Assembly: GCF_003254575.1 (NCBI RefSeq)
Contig: NZ_QJUA01000038.1
Location: forward strand, 1-55,863
Direction of reading: 5' to 3'
DNA from: Mycobacterium kyogaense
GTDB taxonomy: Bacteria > Actinomycetota > Actinomycetes > Mycobacteriales > Mycobacteriaceae
DNA: 55,863 nucleotides
Both the position numbers and the translations under genes were made by a program. Each line of letters opens with the position of its first letter. The first letter of the stretch is position 1. The notes under the pieces were generated by a model that ran no database searches, was not told where the DNA came from, and saw only the letters and a program-made list of their open reading frames with translations. This document shows, piece after piece, positions 34,199 through 42,014 of the stretch.

Positions 34199-34272
34199 GG
34201 GAGCGCTCCCTCTTCAGTGTTGTGCCCGGACGGATCGTTCCGCTCCGAGGAGCGGCTCGGCCGCTCAGCGAT

Positions 34273-34299
34273 GCGTCTGTTCCCTGGTCCCCGGGAATG
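34273..34299 (-). promoter_or_regulatory. Possible SigF-type promoter before csbD
   Basis: On the minus strand GTTT is followed after 17 bases by GGGAAC, close to the mycobacterial SigF pattern GTTT-N15-17-GGGTAT. It lies just past the end of the upstream STAS gene and about 75 bp before the CsbD start. Confidence 0.35.
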
Positions 34300-34307
34300 T
34301 CAAACAT

Positions 34308-34646
34308 TCAACCAGCGAAGTCGCTGAGCGCAACGTCCAATGACGAGAACAGTTCGATGTAGTCGGCCAACCCCATGATCGTCATCGGCCTGCTGGTGGC
34401 GGGACCGTCGGCCACCACCGCGAAACGCGTGTTCTCGCCGAGCTGCTTGCGGGTTGTCATCAGCACTTCCATGCCGGCCGTGCCGAGGAAGTCCACCTCG
34501 GTCATGTCCAGGATCAGGCCCGCGGGATGACGGTCGGCCGCTGCACTCATCACGTTCTGGAGCTCGGGAGCGGACAGCATGTCGACAGCACCGGACGCCG
34601 CGATCACGACAACGCCGTCGACCTGGTGTTCGCTGAATTGCTGCAC
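34308..34646 (-). CDS. STAS-domain anti-sigma factor antagonist
   Basis: 112 residues, a single STAS domain: VVVIAASGAVDMLSAPELQNVM...LILDMTEVDFLGTAGMEVLMTTRKQL. T56 in FLGTAGM occupies the phosphoacceptor position of RsbV-like proteins, so it can be switched by a kinase and by a PP2C phosphatase such as the one divergently encoded at 34936. Partner-switching control of a SigF/SigB-type factor is the expected role. No anti-sigma kinase gene is adjacent. Confidence 0.88.
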   Translation of the reverse strand: MQQFSEHQVDGVVVIAASGAVDMLSAPELQNVMSAAADRHPAGLILDMTEVDFLGTAGMEVLMTTRKQLGENTRFAVVADGPATSRPMTIMGLADYIELFSSLDVALSDFAG

Positions 34647-34720
34647 GCGCGATGCCTCTTCTCTCTTCGCCCTGCGGGGGCGCTGATGTCACGAGGCTGC
34701 AGTCTGAACCTGCTCGACGC

Positions 34721-34738
34721 GTTGTCGGTGCCGACAAC
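34721..34738. promoter_or_regulatory. Palindromic operator between the STAS gene and the phosphatase/B12 operon
   Basis: GTTGTCGG-TG-CCGACAAC has perfect 8-bp arms. It lies in the 289-bp divergent promoter region, 75 bp before the STAS start. Confidence 0.45.
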
Positions 34739-34935
34739 CGGCTACAGGCTATCGGAGTGCCTGTGCGGGCGCGTGGACCGGATCGGCCGACCTGCGTGCA
34801 TCCCCGCCGGCGGCGACTACCGTGGAGCACGCCTGACGTTGGCACATCTCGCGGGCACATGGCTGAAATCGGAGGTGCTCCGTCCGCACGCGCACACAAC
34901 TGGCTGAAGAGGTCGAACTCGGCCTCGCCGGCTCG

Positions 34936-36111
34936 TTGCACCCCAGACGCACCGCGATGCGGCTCCTGACGCTGCTCAAACCCGAGCTCGCGGATTGGGC
35001 CATGCTGGCGATGCCGGACGCGCGCAGCGGCGGGCTTCTCCTCCAGGGCGGCGAGTCGGTGGGATTCACCGCGACGATCTCGCAGACCTCGATCGCCGGC
35101 AGCCGTCTGGACCGGGTGCTGCGCACCGGGAACACCGATGTCACCTCGGACATCGCCGCCGATCCGTCTCTCACCGGGCTGCTCCCACATCCTGCCTTGC
35201 GCGCCGAGGTCGCCGCGCTGGGGTTGACGGATCTTCTGGTCGTCGGGCTCAACGCGCGCGGCGCCACCTTGGGAGCGCTGCTGCTCGCTCGCCGCGGAGC
35301 GTTCGACGCGGACGACACCACGTTCGCCGGTCATCTCGCCGCCCGTGCCGCCATCGCGCTCGATTCCGCGCGGCTCTACGAGGAGCGCACGCAGATCGCG
35401 AGCGTGCTCAGCAGAGCGCTGCGGCCACCGTCGCTGCCCGACATCGAGCACTTAGATCTGGCGGCGCGCTACCGTCCCGCGGCAGAACACATCGACATCG
35501 GCGGCGACTTCTACGACGTGCTCGGCTCCGACCGGGACTGGCTGATCACGCTCGGCGACGTCAGCGGCAAGGGCGTCGAAGCAGCTGCTCTCACCGGGCG
35601 TACCCGGCAGAGCGTCCGCATGGCCGCCTATTTCGACCGCCGGCCGGCGATGCTGCTGCGTGCGCTGAACAGCGTGCTGTACGAGACGCGGCCCGAGCAG
35701 TTCGTCACGGTGCTGTGCGTCGGATTGCACATCGCCGAGTCCGGCTCGCACGTCGACGTCGACCTGGCCACCGCGGGCCATCAGGCGCCCCTGGTCATCC
35801 GCAGCGACGGCCACGTGGAGCAACTCGAGGTGTTCGGAACCGCGTGCGGGATGATTCCCGACGTCGAGTACCGCACCATCACGGTGCGGCTCGATCGCGG
35901 CGACACCATGCTGATGTTCACCGACGGCGTCGACGAGGCGCACGGCGCGCAGGGCCTGTTCGGCGTCGACCGGTTGCTCGGTCTGCTGCCCGCATACGCG
36001 GGCGCATCGCCCGACGTGGTGTGCGAAGCGGTGGAACAGCAGGTTGTCGAGTACGTCGACGGCCGACCCCACGACGACATCGCTCTGCTGGCAGTGACGT
36101 GTCCGCGCTGA
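34936..36111 (+). CDS. GAF-SpoIIE (PP2C-type) serine/threonine phosphatase
   Basis: 391 residues from TTG 34936. Residues 1-150 form a GAF-like sensor domain ending in RAAIALDSARLYEERTQIASVLSRALRPPSLPD. The SpoIIE/RsbU phosphatase domain follows, with metal-binding Asp residues in DIGGDFYDV, GDVSGKGVEAA, FTDGVDEA and PHDDIALL. Such enzymes dephosphorylate RsbV-type STAS proteins and so release a sigma factor. Family-like sequence (QLAEEVELGLAGSL) continues upstream in the same frame to about 34879 without ATG/GTG, so the true start is uncertain. The 3' end overlaps the cobalamin-protein gene by 13 bp, which makes a functional link likely. Confidence 0.9.
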   Translation: MHPRRTAMRLLTLLKPELADWAMLAMPDARSGGLLLQGGESVGFTATISQTSIAGSRLDRVLRTGNTDVTSDIAADPSLTGLLPHPALRAEVAALGLTDLLVVGLNARGATLGALLLARRGAFDADDTTFAGHLAARAAIALDSARLYEERTQIASVLSRALRPPSLPDIEHLDLAARYRPAAEHIDIGGDFYDVLGSDRDWLITLGDVSGKGVEAAALTGRTRQSVRMAAYFDRRPAMLLRALNSVLYETRPEQFVTVLCVGLHIAESGSHVDVDLATAGHQAPLVIRSDGHVEQLEVFGTACGMIPDVEYRTITVRLDRGDTMLMFTDGVDEAHGAQGLFGVDRLLGLLPAYAGASPDVVCEAVEQQVVEYVDGRPHDDIALLAVTCPR

Positions 36112-37157
36112 CTGGATCCGATGGCTCGACTCCTCCTCCGTCGTCGTCAAGCGACGACGATCAACACGATCGGATGCTGCGATATCGGGACGCGGTCGCC
36201 GCACGTGACGCCGGCGCCGTGCAGTCGCTGATCGACCGCCTGCTGGCTGACGGTCTCGACCCGGTGACCGTGTTGACCGACGTCATCGCCGCGGTGCAGC
36301 GCGACAACGGGGAGCGGTGGCAGCGGGGCGAGTGGACCATCGCCGAAGAGCACGCCGCGACCGCGATGGCGGTGGCCGCGACCAAGGCGGTGAGCCGTCA
36401 TGTGCGCTCGGTCGCGCCGACGCGCGGTCGAGTTCTGGTGGCCTGTGCGGAGCGGGAGTGGCATGCGTTGCCCGCGATGATCATCGACTGCACGCTGCGC
36501 AGCGACGGGTGGGACAGCATCCTGATGGGTGCGGCCACCTCGCCGGTGCGGCTGAACCAGTATCTGCAGGACTACGGGCCCGAGGCGGTGGCCGTCAGCT
36601 GTTCGGTGCTGGGCTCACTGCCCGCCACGAGGCGGTTCATCGAGGCCAGCACCGCCGCGGGGACACCGATCGTGGTGGGTGGTCCTGCGTTCGGCTCTGA
36701 CGACGTGCGCGCCAAGGCGCTGGGTGCGACCGCGTGGGCGGCCGACGCGCACGGGGCGCTGACTGCTGTCGCGAGCCTCCCTCCGGTGGTTCCGCCGGTC
36801 TCACCGTTGCCGCCCCGGGCCGCGGCTGAGCAGGCCGACCTCGAACACGATCACCGCGCGATCGTCGACGAGCTCGCCGCATCCTGGTCGGTGACCGCCG
36901 GCGGGCGTCTGAATGCCGTCGACAAAGCCATGGCAATCGACGCGCTCAACCAACTGCTGCATGCGGTTTCGGCGGTCCTGCTGACAGGTGACAGCAGGCC
37001 GATTCCCGAGACGGTGGCGTGGATCGCCGACGTGGTCACCACGCGGGGACTCGCCGCGTCCGTCGTCGACGAACTCGCCGGCACGGCATCGACGGCACTG
37101 CGCAATTACCCGCTGTCGCGCACCATCCTCGACACCCACTTCGCCGACGACTGCTGA
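36099..37157 (+). CDS. Cobalamin-binding, CarH/AerR-type sensor protein
   Basis: 352 residues, GTG start inside the end of the phosphatase gene. Residues 26-105 form the helical-bundle domain of B12 sensors with the motif W74-x9-E84-H85 (RWQRGEWTIAEEH), which caps the adenosyl group in CarH/LitR photoreceptors. A Rossmann-like B12 domain follows (about 110-220): EREWHALPA holds the candidate lower ligand H122 (E-x-H-x-x-P instead of D-x-H-x-x-G), then VAVSCSVLGSLPATRRFI and TPIVVGGPAFG. No DNA-binding domain is present. A helical C-terminal region (about 240-352) may contact a partner. It probably senses adenosylcobalamin and light and passes the signal to the phosphatase; this is inference. 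Confidence 0.85.
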   Translation: MSALTGSDGSTPPPSSSSDDDQHDRMLRYRDAVAARDAGAVQSLIDRLLADGLDPVTVLTDVIAAVQRDNGERWQRGEWTIAEEHAATAMAVAATKAVSRHVRSVAPTRGRVLVACAEREWHALPAMIIDCTLRSDGWDSILMGAATSPVRLNQYLQDYGPEAVAVSCSVLGSLPATRRFIEASTAAGTPIVVGGPAFGSDDVRAKALGATAWAADAHGALTAVASLPPVVPPVSPLPPRAAAEQADLEHDHRAIVDELAASWSVTAGGRLNAVDKAMAIDALNQLLHAVSAVLLTGDSRPIPETVAWIADVVTTRGLAASVVDELAGTASTALRNYPLSRTILDTHFADDC

Positions 37158-37271
37158 GGGCGCGGGGGCGTGGAATGGTCGCGCTTCCCTCCGGCGTTGA
37201 ACCGTTCGGCCGTGGGCACCGTGTCACCGGTTGACACGCTCGACAGAGCCGACATCACAGGGAGTTTCACG

Positions 37272-37595
37272 ATGACCGCGACTATCCGTACAACCGTCAC
37301 GGCAGGCTTGCTCGCTTCGGGAGCGATGCTGGCGCTGGCAGTCCCGTCACAGGCTGCGCCCACCTCGGACGCCAATGCCGGCGGCAACGCCGTGGCGACC
37401 ATCAACCAGCTCAAGGCCTCGGGCGCCGATGTCCGGGTGAATCGCATCGGCAGCGCACCGTTGGACGAATGCGTCGTCACGAACGTGAACAGCATCTCGA
37501 GTCCGCCGCAGATCATCCCCGTCAACCGTGACGACATCAACGTGTTCACCACATTCCCCCAGCCCAAGGTGACGGTCACGCTGAATTGCTCATAG
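37272..37595 (+). CDS. Small secreted protein
   Basis: 107 residues from ATG 37272 (MTATIRTTVTAGLLASGAML). Signal peptide with a cleavage site around VPSQA-AP. The mature part has two cysteines (DECVV near residue 72 and the penultimate Cys), probably a disulfide, in a pattern common to small mycobacterial secreted proteins (GADVRVNRIG...LDECVVTNV). Function unknown. Confidence 0.75.
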   Translation: MTATIRTTVTAGLLASGAMLALAVPSQAAPTSDANAGGNAVATINQLKASGADVRVNRIGSAPLDECVVTNVNSISSPPQIIPVNRDDINVFTTFPQPKVTVTLNCS

Positions 37596-37759
37596 CGACA
37601 CCGGATCGGACGAAACATACTGTGGCCGTTCGGTGTCCGAGCCGTGACCGGATCCAAAGCGCGCACCTAGGCTGCGCAAAGAGCCTACCCACGCCGCGGC
37701 CCTAGCGTCGTCGCTCGTGTGGTCATCCGCCACGCACGACTCGACGAACGGAGCGACGT

Positions 37760-38065
37760 ATGAACCTCACCCGCACCCTGGGCGCCTCGGCTGTTGCTGG
37801 GGCGTTGCTCTTCACTGGCCTCGCCTCGGGGGTCGCAGGCATCGCGGCTGCGCAACCGGGCGGACAACAATGCGGAAGACCGGGTGCGCAGGCATGCCAG
37901 CCGGCGTCTCCGGCCAACAACAACGACTGGCAGCGTCGCGGCATCGACCAGGGCCGCCAGGATCACCAGCCCTTCCAGTACCAGGGCCAGCAGGTCCAGC
38001 CGATGCGCGCAGGTAACGGCGATGGCTGGGGATTCTGGTTCCTGGGCCGCTGGATTCGGCTCTAG
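37760..38065 (+). CDS. Small secreted Gln/Pro-rich protein
   Basis: 101 residues. Signal peptide (residues 1-32, cleavage near GIAAA-QP), two cysteines in QQCGRPGAQACQ, then a Gln/Asn/Arg-rich, tandemly charged middle and the aromatic C-terminus GWGFWFLGRWIRL. It appears mycobacteria-specific. Function unknown. Confidence 0.7.
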   Translation: MNLTRTLGASAVAGALLFTGLASGVAGIAAAQPGGQQCGRPGAQACQPASPANNNDWQRRGIDQGRQDHQPFQYQGQQVQPMRAGNGDGWGFWFLGRWIRL

Positions 38066-38157
38066 CGTGTGGCGCGCGGGCGGTGCACCATCGAGGACGC
38101 CGGCCGCACCGCTCGCGCGCGCCTCCCGCACAACCCTCGACCCGGACTTTAGCCTTG

Positions 38158-38412
38158 GTGGCCGTGACCACCTTGCTGGAACCGTCGCTGGCGGAGCTGG
38201 ATTTTGAGCCCGACATCCTGTGCACGTGCCGACGCTTCTGCGGTCCGCTGGCGCACCCGGCGCAGTGGTGGGTCACGCTGTCGTGCGGATGCCCCTATCC
38301 GATGTGCCGCCGTGCTCTGCGAATTGCCAACGTGCGATTGAAGGTTCGTCCTCTGATGTGCCGGATGTGCGCCGCCGACCAGATCTCGATCCGGTCGGTG
38401 GCGCCGATCTGA
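38158..38412 (+). CDS. Cysteine-rich small protein
   Basis: 84 residues from GTG 38158 (a second GTG lies two codons on). Cysteine groups CTCRRFC, CGCPYPMCRRA and CRMC suggest two zinc sites. No known family named. It ends 2 bp from the convergent GDT1-family gene. Confidence 0.65.
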   Translation: MAVTTLLEPSLAELDFEPDILCTCRRFCGPLAHPAQWWVTLSCGCPYPMCRRALRIANVRLKVRPLMCRMCAADQISIRSVAPI

Positions 38413-38414
38413 CG

Positions 38415-39143
38415 TCAGCCGCGGGTGGGCTGCACGGGCTGTTCGTCTGCGGAAGGCTGCGCCGCGGGCCGCAGGACCGACGGTCGCATGCGCTCCGGCA
38501 GGGCCCGCAGGACGAGTCCGATCGCGGCGATGACACCGACCGCGATCGCGACACCGACCGGGCCGGCGAGGCTGGGAAGCATGTTGTCGATGACCATGAA
38601 GATGCCGAATACCCCGAACAGCGCTGCGGCGACCACCTGGATGAGCCGCTCCGGCAGGTGCTTGCCGGCGACCGCTCCTACCAGGATGGCCAGCGCGTCG
38701 GCGGCGACCATGCCGATCGTGGAGCCGATCCACACACCCAGCCAGTTGTTGTCGGCAGCCAGCGTGATGGTGGCGAGCATGGTCTTGTCACCGAGTTCGG
38801 CCAGCATGAAGGCCGAGGTGACCACGAAGAACGCGGGCGCGGTGGCACGCTGGGCTCGAGAGGCCTCCTGATCGGTGAGTGAGTCACCGCGCAGCGTCCA
38901 GAGGCCGAAGACGATGAACATCACGCCCGCGATCAGACCCAGCAGGTGGGTGGGGAGGGCGGCACCCAGGTAGTGCCCGATGGCGACCGAGAGAATGTGC
39001 ACGGCGGTGGTGGCCGCGAGGATCGCCGACAGCACCACCCACCACCGGTATCGCAGGGCGAACATCATCGCCATCAACTGGCTCTTGTCGCCGAGTTCGG
39101 CCACGAAGATCACGGCGAAACTCAGCAGCAGGGCGGCGATCAC
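38415..39143 (-). CDS. TMEM165/GDT1-family manganese exporter
   Basis: 242 residues from GTG 39141-39143 behind AGAGGAG. Six membrane helices in two repeats, each with the signature E-x-G-D-K-S/T: FVAELGDKSQLMAM (N-terminal) and LAELGDKTMLATI (C-terminal). These UPF0016 proteins export Mn2+ (or Ca2+). An upstream yybP-ykoY-type leader supports Mn2+ as substrate. The last 30 residues are a Pro/Gln/Arg-rich tail. Confidence 0.92.
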   Translation of the reverse strand: MIAALLLSFAVIFVAELGDKSQLMAMMFALRYRWWVVLSAILAATTAVHILSVAIGHYLGAALPTHLLGLIAGVMFIVFGLWTLRGDSLTDQEASRAQRATAPAFFVVTSAFMLAELGDKTMLATITLAADNNWLGVWIGSTIGMVAADALAILVGAVAGKHLPERLIQVVAAALFGVFGIFMVIDNMLPSLAGPVGVAIAVGVIAAIGLVLRALPERMRPSVLRPAAQPSADEQPVQPTRG

Positions 39144-39206
39144 TACGGCTCCTCTGGTCGTGGCTGTCAGCCGGATCGGGTCATGCCTCCGGCCGGCAAC
39201 CGAAAT

Positions 39207-39340
39207 ACGATGCACGGCCGAAGGTCTCGCCCACCGAATCACTTGGTCCGGTTCGGATGACCGGGCAGGAACGCGTGCGTTGCGCCAGTATGTCGACCAT
39301 CCGATTGGGGGCTACTCCCCTTCATTGTCGGTAAGGCTAC
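39207..39340 (-). ncRNA. yybP-ykoY manganese riboswitch
   Basis: Read on the minus strand, AAGGGGAGTAGCC (loop L1 signature) is followed about 85 bases later by GGGCGAGACCTTCGG (L3 signature GAGACC), with paired arms such as CCGAACC...GGTTCGG between them. This is the RF00080 architecture. It lies about 65-195 bases upstream of the GDT1-family gene, where Mn2+ binding is expected to permit expression. Boundaries are approximate. Confidence 0.82.
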
Positions 39341-39465
39341 CCTCCGATCGGGGCGACCGCAACCCATGACGTTCGAAAGAGACTGGTGCACAATAAGTTT
39401 GACCGATCGAGTCGAATTGTTCGGGTACCCGCATCCAGAAGTGACGCCTCTAGGATGCGTCAGCG

Positions 39466-40027
39466 TCATGCACCAGGATCCCCCGAGTGAACAAGAGGTG
39501 AAACCCCTTGCGCTACATGTTCTTCTGCGACAGAGAGCCAGGTGCCGTCGGCGATGACAGTCCGGGGAAACTCCTCATGGCTGGGCGCGCCTGCACCGTC
39601 GGGGTAGGCGAATCCGTCGACGATCACGTCGACCCACGCTTGGCTCTGACCTGGGTCGGCACGCCCCACGCGCGGTTCTCCGGCGGAGCCGATTGCGGCC
39701 GGCAACGCACACCCCAGCACGTTCTCGAATCCGACGAGTCGGTAGCCGCGATCGCACAGCAGCGGCGCGCTACCAGGGTCGGCCAGTGTGCAGAGTTCGA
39801 CGGCGACTCCGGCGCGGTGATCGGCGAAGGTCCGCTCGATGTCATCGAGCACGTCGGCGGCGGGCAGTCCTTCGAAGCCGAACCCCACCGCCTTGTTCAT
39901 CGGGGAGTTCGTATCGGCGGAGCACGCCAGTCCGCCCGCGACGGGTGGCGGCTCGAGTCGCCGCCCCGATGAGATCGACTTCGGCGCGTTCGATGCGCCG
40001 AGCCAGCTCGTTACCGCAGAACAGCAT
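39466..40027 (-). pseudogene. Frameshifted and C-truncated GNAT N-acetyltransferase gene
   Basis: The ATG at 40025-40027 starts MLFCGNELARRIERAEVDLIGAATRA in one frame. The family sequence then resumes in another frame as PPVAGGLACSADTNSPMNKAVGFGFEGLP (from about 39955 leftward) and runs to WVDVIVDGFAYPD and HEEFPRTVI. After that the acetyl-CoA-binding half expected in full-length relatives is replaced by an unrelated tail ending at 39466. One frameshift near 39955-39970 and loss of the C-terminal domain make it non-functional. Sequencing error could explain the frameshift but not the truncation. Confidence 0.7.
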
Positions 40028-40077
40028 TCCGCCTGTGTGTGGTGTTTGGCGGCCGGGTGAAAAGAGAATATTGGACC

Positions 40078-40221
40078 GTGACCGATTCCAGCACACCCGA
40101 GGACGCAACCCAGGCCACCGAGGAACAACGCGAGTTGCAGGACAAGCTCGATCATCAGGACGACGACGCGGACGCCCCCGGGGGGTGGCAGACGCGCCAC
40201 CAGATCCCCGACGAGAACTGA
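40078..40221 (+). CDS. Small acidic hypothetical protein, 47 aa
   Basis: GTG 40078 opens MTDSSTPEDATQATEEQRELQDKLDHQDDDADAPGGWQTRHQIPDEN. Strongly acidic and hydrophilic, probably disordered. It occupies the gap between the broken GNAT gene and clcA. No ribosome binding site of note, so the call is tentative. Confidence 0.5.
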   Translation: MTDSSTPEDATQATEEQRELQDKLDHQDDDADAPGGWQTRHQIPDEN

Positions 40222-40225
40222 CGGA

Positions 40226-41524
40226 CTAGTCAGCCGAGTCCGAAGGTCCGCGTTCGGGCACCATCCGGTCCCGCAGGCTGTCGTAGATCGGCGCCGATCC
40301 GGTGAGCTGAGCGGCGATCACCGCAGCGGCGGTCGCGGCCAGCATCGGCACAGTGACCGAGGTGGTCGCCGTCATCTCGATGACGATCACCATCCCGGTG
40401 ACGGGCGCGCGCACCGTGGCGGAGAAGAAGGACGCCATCCCGACGATCGCCATCGGAATGGCCAGCCCGCTCAGGTCGTGCGGCCAGATGGCGTCGAGAA
40501 TCGTGACGAAGCCGACTCCCCACAGCGCTCCGATGGCCAGTAACGGGGCGAAGAGCCCACCGGGCACTGCGGCCGAATAGCTCAGCGGCCCGGCGATGAA
40601 CCGCACGGCCAGGTAGCCCGCGATCGCGGTCAGGGCCAGGGTGTGGCCGCTGAGAACGAGTTGCGTGATGGTCTGCCCGTCGCCGACCGACAGCGGAAGA
40701 AGCACCGCGGCCAGCCCGATCAGCGCGCCGATGAGGGGCGCCTTCACCGTTGTCGGGATGCGTACGACAGTGGCGACGTGGTCGAGGAACCACAGCACCG
40801 TCACGTTGTACGCGGCCCCGAGAAGTCCGGTGAGCAGTCCGAAGATCAAGAACAGCGGCAGCCAGCCCAGCGCCGGAGCGGCCAACGGCTCGACCGCGAA
40901 GTCGGGGTGGTTGCCGAGGATCAGCCGCGTGCACCCCACCGCGGTCGCGGAGGCCAATGTGGTGGCGAGCACCAGCTGCATGCGGAACGATTTGCTGACC
41001 TCTTCGACTGCGAAGAGCACACCGGCGATCGGCGCATTGAAGGCGACCGCCAGCCCGGCGCCGCCGACAGCGGTCTGCATGAGACGGACATCTGCGTCAC
41101 TCAGGCGGGCGTGCCTGCCGGCCTGGGCGCCCACCGCCGCACCCATGTGGACGGTCGGGCCCTCCCGGCCGAGGACCAGGCCGGAACCGAGGGCCAGCAC
41201 GCCGCCGACGAACTTCGCGAACAGCAATCCGATCAGCGGTGGGCGTGCGTGGCCGTGGTACACCGCTTCGACGTGCTGGATGCCGCTGCCTGCGGCCAGC
41301 GGCTGCCGCCGCACGATCAACGCGGCCAGCCACGCCCCCAGCGCAGCCGCGGCCACCGGGATCAGCCATCCAGGGCCGGGCAGGTGGTGCGCCCACTCGA
41401 TCAGGTCGAGACGTAGGCGTTCGGCCTGTTGCAGACACCAGCGAAAAGCGCCGCCGATCAGGCCGATGACGACGCCGGCAAGGGTCGCGGTGGCGGCGAG
41501 GACGAGCGATCCCCGCGCGGTCAC
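40226..41524 (-). CDS. ClC-family chloride channel/transporter
   Basis: 432 residues with about ten or more membrane helices. Anion-pathway motifs are present: GSGIQHVEA (GSGIP-like), GREGPTVHMGAAVG with the gating glutamate, and PGGLFAPLLAIGALWG. No cytoplasmic CBS pair, so it is the short bacterial form. The retained gating Glu is consistent with H+/Cl- exchange; a channel mode is possible. GTG start; the stop of the preceding Ddn-like gene direction lies 6 bp away. Confidence 0.92.
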   Translation of the reverse strand: MTARGSLVLAATATLAGVVIGLIGGAFRWCLQQAERLRLDLIEWAHHLPGPGWLIPVAAAALGAWLAALIVRRQPLAAGSGIQHVEAVYHGHARPPLIGLLFAKFVGGVLALGSGLVLGREGPTVHMGAAVGAQAGRHARLSDADVRLMQTAVGGAGLAVAFNAPIAGVLFAVEEVSKSFRMQLVLATTLASATAVGCTRLILGNHPDFAVEPLAAPALGWLPLFLIFGLLTGLLGAAYNVTVLWFLDHVATVVRIPTTVKAPLIGALIGLAAVLLPLSVGDGQTITQLVLSGHTLALTAIAGYLAVRFIAGPLSYSAAVPGGLFAPLLAIGALWGVGFVTILDAIWPHDLSGLAIPMAIVGMASFFSATVRAPVTGMVIVIEMTATTSVTVPMLAATAAAVIAAQLTGSAPIYDSLRDRMVPERGPSDSAD

Positions 41525-41530
41525 CGGCGG

Positions 41531-41953
41531 CTACTCGACGACGAAGACGGGGATCTGCCGGTCGGTCTTGGTCTGGTACTCCGCATATGGCGGGTAGGCC
41601 TCGACGGCCAGCGCCCACCAGTGCTCCCGCTCGTCTCCGGAGATCTCGCGCGCCGTCATCTCCTGCACCTCGGTGCCGTCCTGCACCGTCACCGCCGGGT
41701 TGGCCTTGACGTTGTGGTACCACGACGGGTGCTGGGGGTCGCCGCCCTTGGACGCGACCATCGCGTACTTGCCGTTCTCCTCCACGCGCATCAGCGGCAC
41801 ATAGCGCTTCTGGCCGGACTTCGCACCGATCGTCGTGAACAGCACGACGGGCCGGTCCATGATGTGAACGCCCTCGGTGGTGCCCTGCTCGAGGATCTGC
41901 TTGGTCTGGTCGCGAACCCAGTCGGTGGGGCTCAGCTGCGGTTGCTCAGTCAT
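41531..41953 (-). CDS. Ddn-like F420-dependent nitroreductase-family protein
   Basis: 140 residues from ATG 41951-41953 (MTEQPQLSPTDWVRDQ). Split-barrel DUF385/Ddn fold: RPVVLFTTIGAKSGQKRYVPLMRVEENGKYAMVASKGGDPQHPSWYHNVKANP (about residues 37-92) contains the deazaflavin phosphate-binding Lys/Ser/Arg segment and PSWYHN. Such proteins reduce quinones or nitro compounds with F420H2. Physiological substrate unknown. Confidence 0.88.
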   Translation of the reverse strand: MTEQPQLSPTDWVRDQTKQILEQGTTEGVHIMDRPVVLFTTIGAKSGQKRYVPLMRVEENGKYAMVASKGGDPQHPSWYHNVKANPAVTVQDGTEVQEMTAREISGDEREHWWALAVEAYPPYAEYQTKTDRQIPVFVVE

Positions 41954-42014
41954 GCCACCAGTCAACACCACCGACGTGACGATATTCCGGTGACCGACGA
42001 AGATGTCATGGCAC

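Noticed and set aside
34995..36098. Long rightward open frame joined to the cobalamin-protein gene
   Set aside because: It is an alternate frame of the phosphatase gene with Arg/Ala-rich translation. The cobalamin protein starts at GTG 36099.
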